From the NCBI GenBank assembly GCA_963663905.2, contig OY760657.1, positions 3,038,001-3,102,000 of the forward strand: 64,000 nucleotides of DNA, given 5' to 3'. The position numbers and the translations under genes were made by a program. Of this stretch, positions 26,534 to 33,689 are shown in pieces. Under the pieces are notes generated by a model that was not told the origin of the DNA, did not search any database, and saw only the letters and a list, made by a program, of their open reading frames with translations. The stretch is from Saccharicrinis sp963663905. GTDB taxonomy: Bacteria; Bacteroidota; Bacteroidia; Bacteroidales; Marinilabiliaceae. Position 1 is the stretch's first letter; each line of letters opens with the position of its first letter.

Positions 26534-27121
26534 ATGAACATACACCCAACAGACATATACCTAACCCGATCTGATAAAGAAAAATATTTAAAGCAACAGG
26601 CTAAGGTAATATGGATTACTGGTTTAAGTGGTTCCGGGAAAAGTACCTTAGCACAAGGTCTAGAGCGTAAACTAGCTGAAAGAGGCTATCTTACTCAAGT
26701 GTTAGATGGAGACAATATTCGCTCAGGCATCAATAAAAACCTGGGATTTACAGAAGAAGATCGTAAAGAGAATATTCGTCGTATTGCAGAAGTGAATAAG
26801 TTGTTTTTAAATTGTGGTATTATAACCCTTAATGCATTTGTTTCTCCAACTAACGACATTCGACATATGGCCAGAGAAATCATAGGCACAGAAGACTTTA
26901 TTGAAATATTTGTTGACGCAAAATTTGACACTTGTGCACAACGTGATCCCAAAGGATTATACAAAAAAGCAATGGCAGGTGAGATCAAAAACTTCACAGG
27001 ACTTGATGCTCCTTTTGATAGACCCGACGATGCAGAAATTACGATTAATACTGATGAACTCAATATTGAAGAAGGTATCGAAAAGGCATTGGAGTACGTG
27101 TTGGGGAAGGTGAGCATATAA
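26534..27121 (+). CDS. cysC: Adenylyl-sulfate kinase
   Basis: A 195-residue APS kinase. It shows Walker A GLSGSGKST (30-38), LDGDNIRSGINKNLGFTEEDRKENIRRIAEV and NAFVSPTNDIRHMAREII, all APS kinase hallmarks. It phosphorylates adenylyl sulfate to PAPS, the sulfate donor for sulfotransferases. There is no cysD/cysN or recognisable sulfotransferase in the window. Its place at the head of a glycan locus suggests sulfation of the polysaccharide, with the sulfotransferase encoded elsewhere (inference). Length is typical of stand-alone CysC. Confidence 0.93.
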   Translation: MNIHPTDIYLTRSDKEKYLKQQAKVIWITGLSGSGKSTLAQGLERKLAERGYLTQVLDGDNIRSGINKNLGFTEEDRKENIRRIAEVNKLFLNCGIITLNAFVSPTNDIRHMAREIIGTEDFIEIFVDAKFDTCAQRDPKGLYKKAMAGEIKNFTGLDAPFDRPDDAEITINTDELNIEEGIEKALEYVLGKVSI

Positions 27122-27209
27122 TAATGGATTAAGGATTAGAGATGAATGATTATAGATTATAATAAATAAATATATTATATTGACATAATAATCATCTTAC
27201 CTAAACAAC

Positions 27210-27578
27210 ATGAATCATTTTAATTTTGAAAAACTTGAAGTATGGCAATTGTCTCGTTCTTTTGTAAAAGAGATATATTCCATAACAAAACAATTTCCTG
27301 ATGATGAAAAATATGGACTTACAAATCAGCTTAGAAGAGCTTCAGTATCCATAAGTTCTAATATTGCAGAAGGAAATTCTAGATTTTCACCAAAAGACAA
27401 GAGTCATTTTACAGAAATGGCTTATACAAGTTTAATGGAAGTTATAAATCAAGTAATAATCAGTAATGATTTAAGATATTTAGATGATTTCTGTTTAACT
27501 CAAATTAAAGAGAAAGCCTTTATTTTAGCTAATAAAATAAATGGATTATATAAATATCAAAGGAGTAATATAAATTAA
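27210..27578 (+). CDS. Four-helix-bundle protein (23S rRNA IVS-type)
   Basis: A 122-residue protein of the four-helix-bundle family named after proteins encoded in 23S rRNA intervening sequences: FEKLEVWQLSRSFVKEIYSITKQFPDDEKYGLTNQLRRASVSISSNIAEGNSR. Such genes are frequent in polysaccharide loci and beside diversity-generating retroelements, but the function is unknown. No reverse transcriptase is nearby. The gene is flanked by related sequences in opposite orientation (about 27122-27165 and 27577-27605), which suggests it is a small transferable cassette between cysC and the epimerase. A second family member starts at 63718. Confidence 0.85.
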   Translation: MNHFNFEKLEVWQLSRSFVKEIYSITKQFPDDEKYGLTNQLRRASVSISSNIAEGNSRFSPKDKSHFTEMAYTSLMEVINQVIISNDLRYLDDFCLTQIKEKAFILANKINGLYKYQRSNIN

Positions 27579-27609
27579 TCTCTAATCATTAATCCTTAAT
27601 CATCTTAAT

Positions 27610-28587
27610 ATGACCATATTAATCACCGGAGCAGCAGGATTTATTGGATACCACTTATGTAAACTATTAAGTCATAGCGAACATCATATCATCGGATTAG
27701 ATTCTGTTAATGACTATTATTCAGTACAATTAAAGGAAGATCGTTTAAAACAATTGGAACTATGCTCTAATTTTGAGTTTGTTAAGATGGATCTTTGTGA
27801 CAAGGAAGGTATTGATCAATTATTTGAAGAAAAAAAATTTGAAATTGTTATCAACCTGGCGGCTCAGGCGGGAGTACGTTACAGTATTGAACAACCTTAT
27901 AAGTACATTGAGAGTAATATTCAGGGATTTATAAATATTCTTGAAGCTTGTCGTCATAACCCGGTGAAACATTTAATATATGCTTCATCAAGTTCTGTAT
28001 ATGGGAATAGTGATGATACACCTTTTTGTACATCACAAAAGACAGATGAACCAGTTTCTTTATATGCTGCTACAAAGAAATCAAATGAGTTAATGGCGCA
28101 TACGTATTCTCACTTATACAAAATCCCAACAACTGGATTACGATTCTTTACTGTTTATGGCCCAATGGGACGACCAGATATGGCTTATTTCTCATTTACC
28201 AATAAAATTACCAATAACGAAACCATAAATGTATTTAACAATGGTAATTTGGAAAGAGATTTCACTTACGTAGATGATATTGTTTCTGCCATTGAAAAAT
28301 TGATCGATCTTCCATTTGATACTGAACAGGAAAAAGAGAAACCTTATCGATTATTTAACATCGGAAATAACAAACCGGTTAAACTAATGGATTTTATCTC
28401 AACTCTTGAAAAGCATTTGGGCATTGAAGCTAACAAACAGTTCCTGCCAATGCAGCAAGGTGATGTTTATAAAACGTATGCAGATATTAATGATCTCCAA
28501 AACAGAATAGGATTTACACCCAAAACATCAATAGATGAAGGATTGGGTAAGTTTGTGAAGTGGTATAAGGAATATTATGGAGTGTAG
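27610..28587 (+). CDS. NAD-dependent sugar-nucleotide epimerase (UDP-glucuronate 4-epimerase type)
   Basis: A 325-residue extended SDR. The NAD-binding motif is TGAAGFIGYHL (about 6-16), the catalytic serine lies in YASSSSVYGN, and Y-x3-K in YAATKKSNE. The insert after the Rossmann start (DYYSVQLKEDRLKQL) and TTGLRFFTVYGPMGRPDMAYFSFTNKI are typical of UDP-GlcA 4-epimerases, which supply UDP-galacturonate. UDP-glucose 4-epimerase activity cannot be excluded. It probably supplies the uronic acid used by the downstream glycosyltransferases. Confidence 0.9.
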   Translation: MTILITGAAGFIGYHLCKLLSHSEHHIIGLDSVNDYYSVQLKEDRLKQLELCSNFEFVKMDLCDKEGIDQLFEEKKFEIVINLAAQAGVRYSIEQPYKYIESNIQGFINILEACRHNPVKHLIYASSSSVYGNSDDTPFCTSQKTDEPVSLYAATKKSNELMAHTYSHLYKIPTTGLRFFTVYGPMGRPDMAYFSFTNKITNNETINVFNNGNLERDFTYVDDIVSAIEKLIDLPFDTEQEKEKPYRLFNIGNNKPVKLMDFISTLEKHLGIEANKQFLPMQQGDVYKTYADINDLQNRIGFTPKTSIDEGLGKFVKWYKEYYGV

Positions 28588-28935
28588 TAGTAATTACTGT
28601 AGAATCGCATAATTGTCAATTTGAAGAAAGACCTGACAGCGTTTCGTAAGCAAGCTGTAAATCAAACCTGTCAGCGTCTGTTTAGTGTTAAATCAATTAA
28701 TAGTAGAATTGCAAAATTGATAGACTAATAATTAAAGATTCAAGACCCAACAACATATGCAAAAAACAAATTAACAATTCGACAAAACAACGATTAAACA
28801 TATATTACCAAGCAACAATTTTTAATAAGTATAACGGAATTAGAATAAAGGAAACTCTCCTTAATCTCTAATCCATAATCACTTTAATCAAATCAACGAA
28901 TCCTCAATTTAACAACTAGGAACAAAATAAACCTC
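28588..28935. repeat. Gene-free 348-bp spacer with dispersed repeat words
   Basis: This gap contains ACCTGACAGCGTTTCG...AAGCTGTAAATCAAACCTGTCAGCGTCTG (28632-28680), nearly the same as 57664-57714, and AATTCGACAAAACAACGATTAAACA (28773-28797), also found at 23610-23637. Near the end is CTTAATCTCTAATCCATAATCACTTTAATCAAATCAAC, a word also seen before the gene at 30484. No gene was found. Confidence 0.6.
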
Positions 28936-30384
28936 GTGTCAAAAAAAAGAAAACAAACTCAGCAAAAACAATTATCTCCTGAAAAATACATACAAACTCA
29001 GGCACGTAATTTACCCATCCACGAATGTTTAATCAATAATGACTGGAAGGAAACCGGAATATGTAGCATATTGGTATCCAGAAAACATAGTAATGGAAAC
29101 TTAACCAGTGGAGTATATTTAGTGGATTTATATTGTTTGGGAGTTAAAGAAGCGGAATGCATATTTAACCAATTTCCTATTGAATACGAGGATTTTAAAG
29201 AGGACTATTTCCCTGAAGATTTCTTTGGTAAGATAGACTATACTCTGGCTCATAATATCATTCATGCAGGATTGGAGTTTGCATCTGATTATGGTTTCCA
29301 AGCATGTAAAGAATTTAATCAGCGTGCTCAATATATTCTTAAAGAGGATACTGAAGACATAGAATTAATTGAAATTGAATGCGGTAAAAACGATAAACCA
29401 TTTATTATGGTTGGCGATGACAACCGACAAGAAGCAGAACGAGCGTTAAAACACCTTCAAAACACTCTTAAACCAGGAGACTACCATTTTTCTGAAATGA
29501 GATCAATGGGGAATCATAACATAGATTCTGAACTAAATGATATTGATGACTTACTTGACGAGGATTATGATTTTGATGAAGACTATGAAGAAGAAGACAT
29601 TCCGGTTGAAGAATACCTTTACGAAAAGCCTTTAACAGAAAGAATAGAAGACATCAAAAGATTTAAAGAACTTGAAGATGTAGAAAAACATACAGATCCT
29701 GACGAAGCGATTGAATTGCTATACGTTGCAAAACGGTTGACATATAATTACTATGGATTAGATAAAATTGAGGCCTCCAGAGAGAAATTCCTGAAGTTTA
29801 TGGATGTCGAAATCAATATTGATTCCATACCAAAGTCGCTTTGTGTAACTCAAAAAGACGAACATATTGAGAAAATTGAGGATCTCATTAATGCTTTTGA
29901 TTTTGGTGAGGACCTGAAAAAATTCAAGATTAAAAAATTAGCCAACGATAATCCTGAAGTTCCTTTTTATAGTTATATGTACATCGTTGATATGACATTA
30001 AAAGAAGAAAGTAAAAAAAAGATTGAAAAACAGATTTCCGAATATTTATCCATCTATCCTAATTACACCTTACTTAAACTCGAATACGATAAACATCTGT
30101 GCTTAAATGATAAAGAAGCTCTTTTTATCAGTGAAAAGTTAATCAACGAATCATCTATTTCTAAGATTTGCGATAACAGAAAAACAATTCATTCGGTAGA
30201 GTTTATGGCTTTTCATTCTGCATTGTTCGCTTTTCTTATCTCTAAAAAAGATGTTTTAGCATTGGATTCGTTTATATATGCAACCAGAATCCTATTTCCT
30301 GAAATGGAAGAAGATTTTAGTGAAAAAGAAGTCTTCTGCGAACTCCTAAAAGTTGAATTTTGCAAAAAACATTATGGGAATTAA
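28936..30384 (+). CDS. Uncharacterised 482-residue protein with acidic linker
   Basis: The gene starts at GTG (MSKKRKQTQQKQLSPEKYIQTQARNLPIHECLI). The N-terminal 175 residues form a recurrent domain with SRKHSNGNLTSGVYLVDLYCLGVKEAECIFN. A very acidic linker follows at about 200-232 (DDLLDEDYDFDEDYEEED). The C-terminal half is helical and TPR/ARM-like. I have seen the N-terminal pattern in conserved bacterial proteins, some with SEC-C motifs, but I cannot assign a function. It sits in the glycan locus between the epimerase and a Uma2 gene, flanked by repeat-bearing spacers, so it may be an accessory passenger. Confidence 0.7.
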   Translation: MSKKRKQTQQKQLSPEKYIQTQARNLPIHECLINNDWKETGICSILVSRKHSNGNLTSGVYLVDLYCLGVKEAECIFNQFPIEYEDFKEDYFPEDFFGKIDYTLAHNIIHAGLEFASDYGFQACKEFNQRAQYILKEDTEDIELIEIECGKNDKPFIMVGDDNRQEAERALKHLQNTLKPGDYHFSEMRSMGNHNIDSELNDIDDLLDEDYDFDEDYEEEDIPVEEYLYEKPLTERIEDIKRFKELEDVEKHTDPDEAIELLYVAKRLTYNYYGLDKIEASREKFLKFMDVEINIDSIPKSLCVTQKDEHIEKIEDLINAFDFGEDLKKFKIKKLANDNPEVPFYSYMYIVDMTLKEESKKKIEKQISEYLSIYPNYTLLKLEYDKHLCLNDKEALFISEKLINESSISKICDNRKTIHSVEFMAFHSALFAFLISKKDVLALDSFIYATRILFPEMEEDFSEKEVFCELLKVEFCKKHYGN

Positions 30385-30483
30385 GGAGAAGGGAGAAGGG
30401 AACAGGGAGAAAGTACATTCATCATTCATCATTAATCTTTAATCATTTTAATCAAATCAACAATTAAACACCAACATAAATAA

Positions 30484-31098
30484 ATGTACACCAACATTAA
30501 CCAATTAGACCTGAATAAACTTTATACTTTTAAAGATTACATTACCTGGCAATTCAAAACCAGGGTTGAAATCATTAAAGGCAGAATATTTAAAATGTCT
30601 CCTGCACCCTCTCCTGTTCATCAGGAGGTAGTATCGGCATTAAATGCAGAATTATACAATTATTTAAAAGGAAAATCATGTAAAGTATTTCCTGCACCAT
30701 TTGATGTTAGATTAGATATTGATAAGGAAATTGCACATACTGTAGTGCAACCGGACATTTGTGTAATATGCGATTTATCAAAAATAGATAACAAAGGATG
30801 CATGGGAGCTCCGGATCTTGTAGTAGAAATTATCTCCCCTTCCTCAGCAAAAAAAGATTTACACGAAAAATATGACCTGTACGAACGAAATGGCGTGAAA
30901 GAATACTGGATTATACATCCTTATGAAAGAACGCTAACTGTATTTATCCTTAATGAAAAAGGAAAATATATTCCAACCAAACCTTTAACAGAAGGTGACA
31001 TTGTAAAAAGTGAGATTATAAAAGGATTCGAATTAAACCTAAATAATATCTTTCCAGATCAGGTAAATGAAGAAGATATTGAGTACAAAAGGATATAA
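30484..31098 (+). CDS. Uma2 family protein (DUF820, PD-(D/E)XK nuclease fold)
   Basis: A 204-residue protein with the Uma2 core: RIFKMSPAPSPVHQEVVSALNAELYNYL, VVQPDICVICDLSKIDNKGCMGAPDLVVEIISPSSAKKDL, KYDLYERNGVKEYWIIHP. The PD (QPDICV) and the VVEI segment represent the PD-(D/E)XK catalytic site. These proteins are abundant in cyanobacteria and many Bacteroidota, and their target is unknown. It lies in the locus as an apparent single-gene insert flanked by repeat-bearing spacers. No glycan role is expected. Confidence 0.85.
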   Translation: MYTNINQLDLNKLYTFKDYITWQFKTRVEIIKGRIFKMSPAPSPVHQEVVSALNAELYNYLKGKSCKVFPAPFDVRLDIDKEIAHTVVQPDICVICDLSKIDNKGCMGAPDLVVEIISPSSAKKDLHEKYDLYERNGVKEYWIIHPYERTLTVFILNEKGKYIPTKPLTEGDIVKSEIIKGFELNLNNIFPDQVNEEDIEYKRI

Positions 31099-31261
31099 TA
31101 GCATGGAAAAAGGTGAAAAGCCCCTCTAACTCCCCCAATTGGGGAGGACTGATCTATAGCATGGATCAAATATGAGAAAATTCGCACCAATTCGCTGACT
31201 AAAATAACAAAACAAATATAATCTGTTTAATCCGCGTAATCTGTGGACAACATAAACATAA
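31099..31261. repeat. Repeat-bearing spacer upstream of wzm
   Basis: It contains AAGCCCCTCTAACTCCCCC (31119-31137) with AATTGGGGAGG after it, a hairpin-forming element found in the opposite orientation in the 57.7-62 kb array. It then has AATTCGCACCAATTCGCTGAC and, just before the start codon, ATCTGTTTAATCCGCGTAATCTGTGGACAA, a relative of the ATCTGATTAATCTGCGGAC word of the array. Confidence 0.65.
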
Positions 31262-32110
31262 ATGGAAAACTATACACTCGAAATAAAACCAAAATCAAAA
31301 TTACTTGACCTTAACCTAAAGGAAACCTGGAAATACAGAGATCTGCTATTTTTATTTGTTCGCAGAGACTTTGTTGCTATTTATAAACAAACAGTATTAG
31401 GTCCCTTATGGTTTTTTATACAGCCTATTCTTACTTCTTTAATGCAATTACTGATATTTACTAAAGTGGCTAAAATACCTGTTGATGGTATTCCTCCTTT
31501 GGTATTTTATTTAAGTGGTAATGTGATGTGGCAATATTTTTCAAGCTGTTTAACACTTACTTCAAATACTTTTGTAGGTAATGCTGGAATATTTGGAAAG
31601 GTATATTTCCCCAGAATCATCACTCCCCTATCCATGGTATTTTCGCAATTATTGAAACTGGGAGTTCAATTTTCATTGTTTTTAGCAGTCTGGATATTTT
31701 ATATGGTCTTTGGAGGATCTGAAATAAACCTTCATCCAACATGGCATATTACACTACTACCGTTATTAATTGTAATAATGGCCGGATTAGGCTTAGGTGC
31801 AGGTATGTTAATCTCTGCATTAACCACTAAATACCGCGACTTTACATTCTTGTTAACTTTTGCTGTTCAGCTTATGATGTATGCCACACCAGTTATATAT
31901 CCATTATCATTCGTTGAAGGAAACATCAAAGATATCATCATGCTGAACCCCATGACCGGTATCATAGAAACCTTCAGGTACAGTTTTACAGGTGCAGGAA
32001 CCTTTAGCTGGGAATTACTGGGCTACAGCTTTGTATTTATGTCGGTATTATTATTTTTAGGAACAGTGGTATTTAATAAAGTTGAAAAAACTTTTATGGA
32101 TACTGTTTGA
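31262..32110 (+). CDS. wzm: ABC-2 type polysaccharide export permease
   Basis: A 282-residue integral membrane protein with about six helices and the polysaccharide ABC-2 permease pattern: WKYRDLLFLFVRRDFVAIYKQTVLGPLWFFIQPI, then FPRIITPLSMVF and KYRDFTFLLTFAVQLMMYATPVIYP. It forms the channel of the exporter that moves a completed lipid-linked polysaccharide across the inner membrane, with Wzt as ATPase. In most loci wzm and wzt are adjacent. Here they are separated by 1.55 kb of inserted cassettes. Confidence 0.93.
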   Translation: MENYTLEIKPKSKLLDLNLKETWKYRDLLFLFVRRDFVAIYKQTVLGPLWFFIQPILTSLMQLLIFTKVAKIPVDGIPPLVFYLSGNVMWQYFSSCLTLTSNTFVGNAGIFGKVYFPRIITPLSMVFSQLLKLGVQFSLFLAVWIFYMVFGGSEINLHPTWHITLLPLLIVIMAGLGLGAGMLISALTTKYRDFTFLLTFAVQLMMYATPVIYPLSFVEGNIKDIIMLNPMTGIIETFRYSFTGAGTFSWELLGYSFVFMSVLLFLGTVVFNKVEKTFMDTV

Positions 32111-32145
32111 TCCACTAATTACACGAATGGCACGAATTATCATTT
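32111..32145 (-). repeat. Left copy of the direct repeat bracketing the GxxExxY gene
   Basis: TCCACTAATTACACGAAT followed by GGCACGAATTATCATTT. The first 18 bases are identical to 32577-32594. The reverse complement is the attagtgcaattagtggac-type word of the 57.7-62 kb array. Confidence 0.7.
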
Positions 32146-32184
32146 CGTATTATTTAAAATTCACCAACAAAAAATACACCTATA

Positions 32185-32576
32185 ATGCCTGACCTACTCA
32201 AACAATATCAATTAGTATACAAACATGAAACATACAAAATAATTGGTGCTTGCATGAATGTGCACAAAGAATTAGGGTGTGGGTTTCTGGAAGCAATTTA
32301 TTCAGAAGCGCTTGAAATAGAGTTTAAAGAACAAAATATTCCATTCAAACGAGAAGTTCCTCTTCGTATAGAATACAAAGACAAGTTTTACATAAATCCT
32401 ATATAGCTGATTATATTTGCTATGATAAAATTATTATTAAATTAAAAGCTGTTAATTATCTCGAAAGTGTTCACGAAGCTCAAGTTTTGAATTACCTTAA
32501 AGCAACAGGATATAAACTGGGTATTCTGGTTAACTTTGGTGAACAATCATTAAAATACAAACGAATCGTGTTATAG
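32185..32576 (+). pseudogene. Frameshifted GxxExxY family gene
   Basis: The first frame (32185-32406) encodes 73 residues: YKIIGACMNVHKELGCGFLEAIYSEALEIEFKEQNIPFKREVPL, the GxxExxY signature. It then stops at TAG. A second frame (32403-32576) continues the family sequence IADYICYDKIIIKLKAVNYLESVHEAQVLNYLKATGYKLGILVNFG to the normal end. One missing base (or two extra) in the TATATAG stretch near 32400 explains this. It is either a true mutation or an assembly error. The family is of unknown function and common in Bacteroidota. Confidence 0.85.
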
Positions 32577-32612
32577 TCCACTAATTACACGAATAACACC
32601 AATTATTCATTT
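32577..32612 (-). repeat. Right copy of the direct repeat bracketing the GxxExxY gene
   Basis: TCCACTAATTACACGAAT followed by AACACCAATTATTCATTT, starting immediately after the gene's stop codon. It is in the same orientation as the left copy at 32111. Confidence 0.7.
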
Positions 32613-32673
32613 TTTAATTAGAGTAATTAGTGAATTGAAAATCAGCGAAGCTAAATTCGTGGACAACAAATAA

Positions 32674-32704
32674 ATATGTCGAAGACAATCATTAAAATAG
32701 AAAA
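32674..32704 (+). repeat. Displaced copy of the wzt 5' end (left 31-bp direct repeat)
   Basis: These 31 bases are identical to 33659-33689, which contain the wzt start codon and first nine codons (MSKTIIKIE). After this copy the frame diverges and stops within 28 codons. It marks the left edge of the MNT/UPF0332 cassette. Confidence 0.9.
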
Positions 32705-32771
32705 TTCATTGTTTTTTTCGTATTTTAGTCATAGTAATTCATTAATATTTGAATTGTAAAAAATAATCAAG

Positions 32772-33086
32772 ATGTTCTCTAAAGACTACATAACATCCAA
32801 AATATCAAATACAATTAAGCAACTTGATTCATCAGCTGAAGTATTTCTATTTGGTTCAAGGGCGCGCAATGAAGAACATAACGATTCAGACTGGGATTTA
32901 TTGGTTTTAAGTAATAAACCTGTAACTCTTAAAGACGAACAAGCTTTTAGACACAAATTAGTTGATATAGAACTTGAAGTAGAAGAGTCATTTTCGGTTT
33001 TTGTATATAATAAGAACGATTGGAATACAAAACACAGCATTACTCCATTTTATAAAAACATAAATAAAGAGATGTATAAAATTTAA
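32772..33086 (+). CDS. MNT-domain nucleotidyltransferase (antitoxin-like)
   Basis: A 104-residue minimal nucleotidyltransferase with VFLFGSRARNEEHNDSDWDLLVL, a canonical GSx10DxD active site. In MNT-HEPN toxin-antitoxin systems this protein AMPylates the HEPN toxin. The stop codon and the start of the next gene overlap by one base, so translation is coupled. It belongs to the cassette bracketed by a 31-bp duplication of the wzt start. Confidence 0.88.
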   Translation: MFSKDYITSKISNTIKQLDSSAEVFLFGSRARNEEHNDSDWDLLVLSNKPVTLKDEQAFRHKLVDIELEVEESFSVFVYNKNDWNTKHSITPFYKNINKEMYKI

Positions 33087-33484
33087 TGGAACATTCTAAA
33101 GAAAACTATATAAAATACAGACTTGAAAAAGCTGAAGAAACACTTTTTGCGGCTAAAGTCCTTATTGAAAACAGACTTTGGAATTCGGTTATTAATAGAT
33201 TATACTATGCTTGTTTTTATGCTATTAATGCTTTACTTGTCAGTAATAATATTTCTGCGAAAACACACAACGGAGTTAAAACTCAATTCTTCCTTAACTT
33301 CATTAAAACAGGATTAATTGATAAAAAATATAGTCTCCTATATTCAGATTTATTTGACTGGAGACAAAAAGGTGATTATAACGATTTCTTCGACTTTAAA
33401 GAAGAGGATGTGCTTCCTTTATTTGAACCTTGTAATGAACTTATTAATACCATTAAAACACTAATCCGCAGACAAACCTTTTAA
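33086..33484 (+). CDS. HEPN-domain protein, UPF0332 type
   Basis: A 132-residue HEPN protein of the COG1895/UPF0332 group: YRLEKAEETLFAAKVLIENRLWNSVINRLYYACFYAINALLVSNN, KTHNGVKTQFFLNFIK and WRQKGDYNDF. It lacks the Rx4-6H ribonuclease motif seen in HepT-type toxins, so RNase activity is doubtful. It is coupled to the upstream MNT gene. Together they form the commonest MNT-HEPN arrangement, probably a toxin-antitoxin or defence-like module. Confidence 0.87.
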   Translation: MEHSKENYIKYRLEKAEETLFAAKVLIENRLWNSVINRLYYACFYAINALLVSNNISAKTHNGVKTQFFLNFIKTGLIDKKYSLLYSDLFDWRQKGDYNDFFDFKEEDVLPLFEPCNELINTIKTLIRRQTF

Positions 33485-33658
33485 ATTGCTCCCAGAGTCG
33501 TTTTTATCTGCAAATTTATCAGATCAAACAGATTAAGAAATATCATTTATAATCCAGTATAATTCGAAATTGCGAAGTAATAATAATCTGTACAATCTGT
33601 GTAATCTGCGGACAGAAAAACATTGCATAGCAATTAAATAACAAATCCGTTGACAATC
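33485..33658. repeat. Spacer with array-type repeat words, before wzt
   Basis: It contains ATCTGTACAATCTGTGTAATCTGCGGACAG (33586-33615) and CATTGCATAGCAATTAAATAA, relatives of the words ATCTGCGTTAATCTG...TGCGGAC and CATTGCAAAGCAATAAATAA of the 57.7-62 kb array. No gene was found. Confidence 0.6.
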
Positions 33659-33689
33659 ATATGTCGAAGACAATCATTAAAATAGAAAA
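33659..33689 (+). repeat. wzt 5' end (right 31-bp direct repeat)
   Basis: Identical over 31 bases to 32674-32704. Here the sequence continues into the intact wzt frame, so this is the functional copy. Confidence 0.9.

Noticed and set aside
26774..26785. GAGAATATTC sequence inside cysC resembling the DUF134 operator.
   Set aside because: It lies in coding sequence, lacks the full palindrome and has no second copy nearby.
27210..27578. Diversity-generating retroelement suggested by the IVS/Avd-like four-helix protein.
   Set aside because: No reverse transcriptase or template/variable repeat pair is nearby; the gene is better described as a stand-alone four-helix protein.
32185..32576. Programmed frameshift in the GxxExxY gene.
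   Set aside because: The site TATATAG lacks a slippery heptamer with a downstream structure, and the family is not known to use frameshifting. A mutation or sequencing error is simpler.
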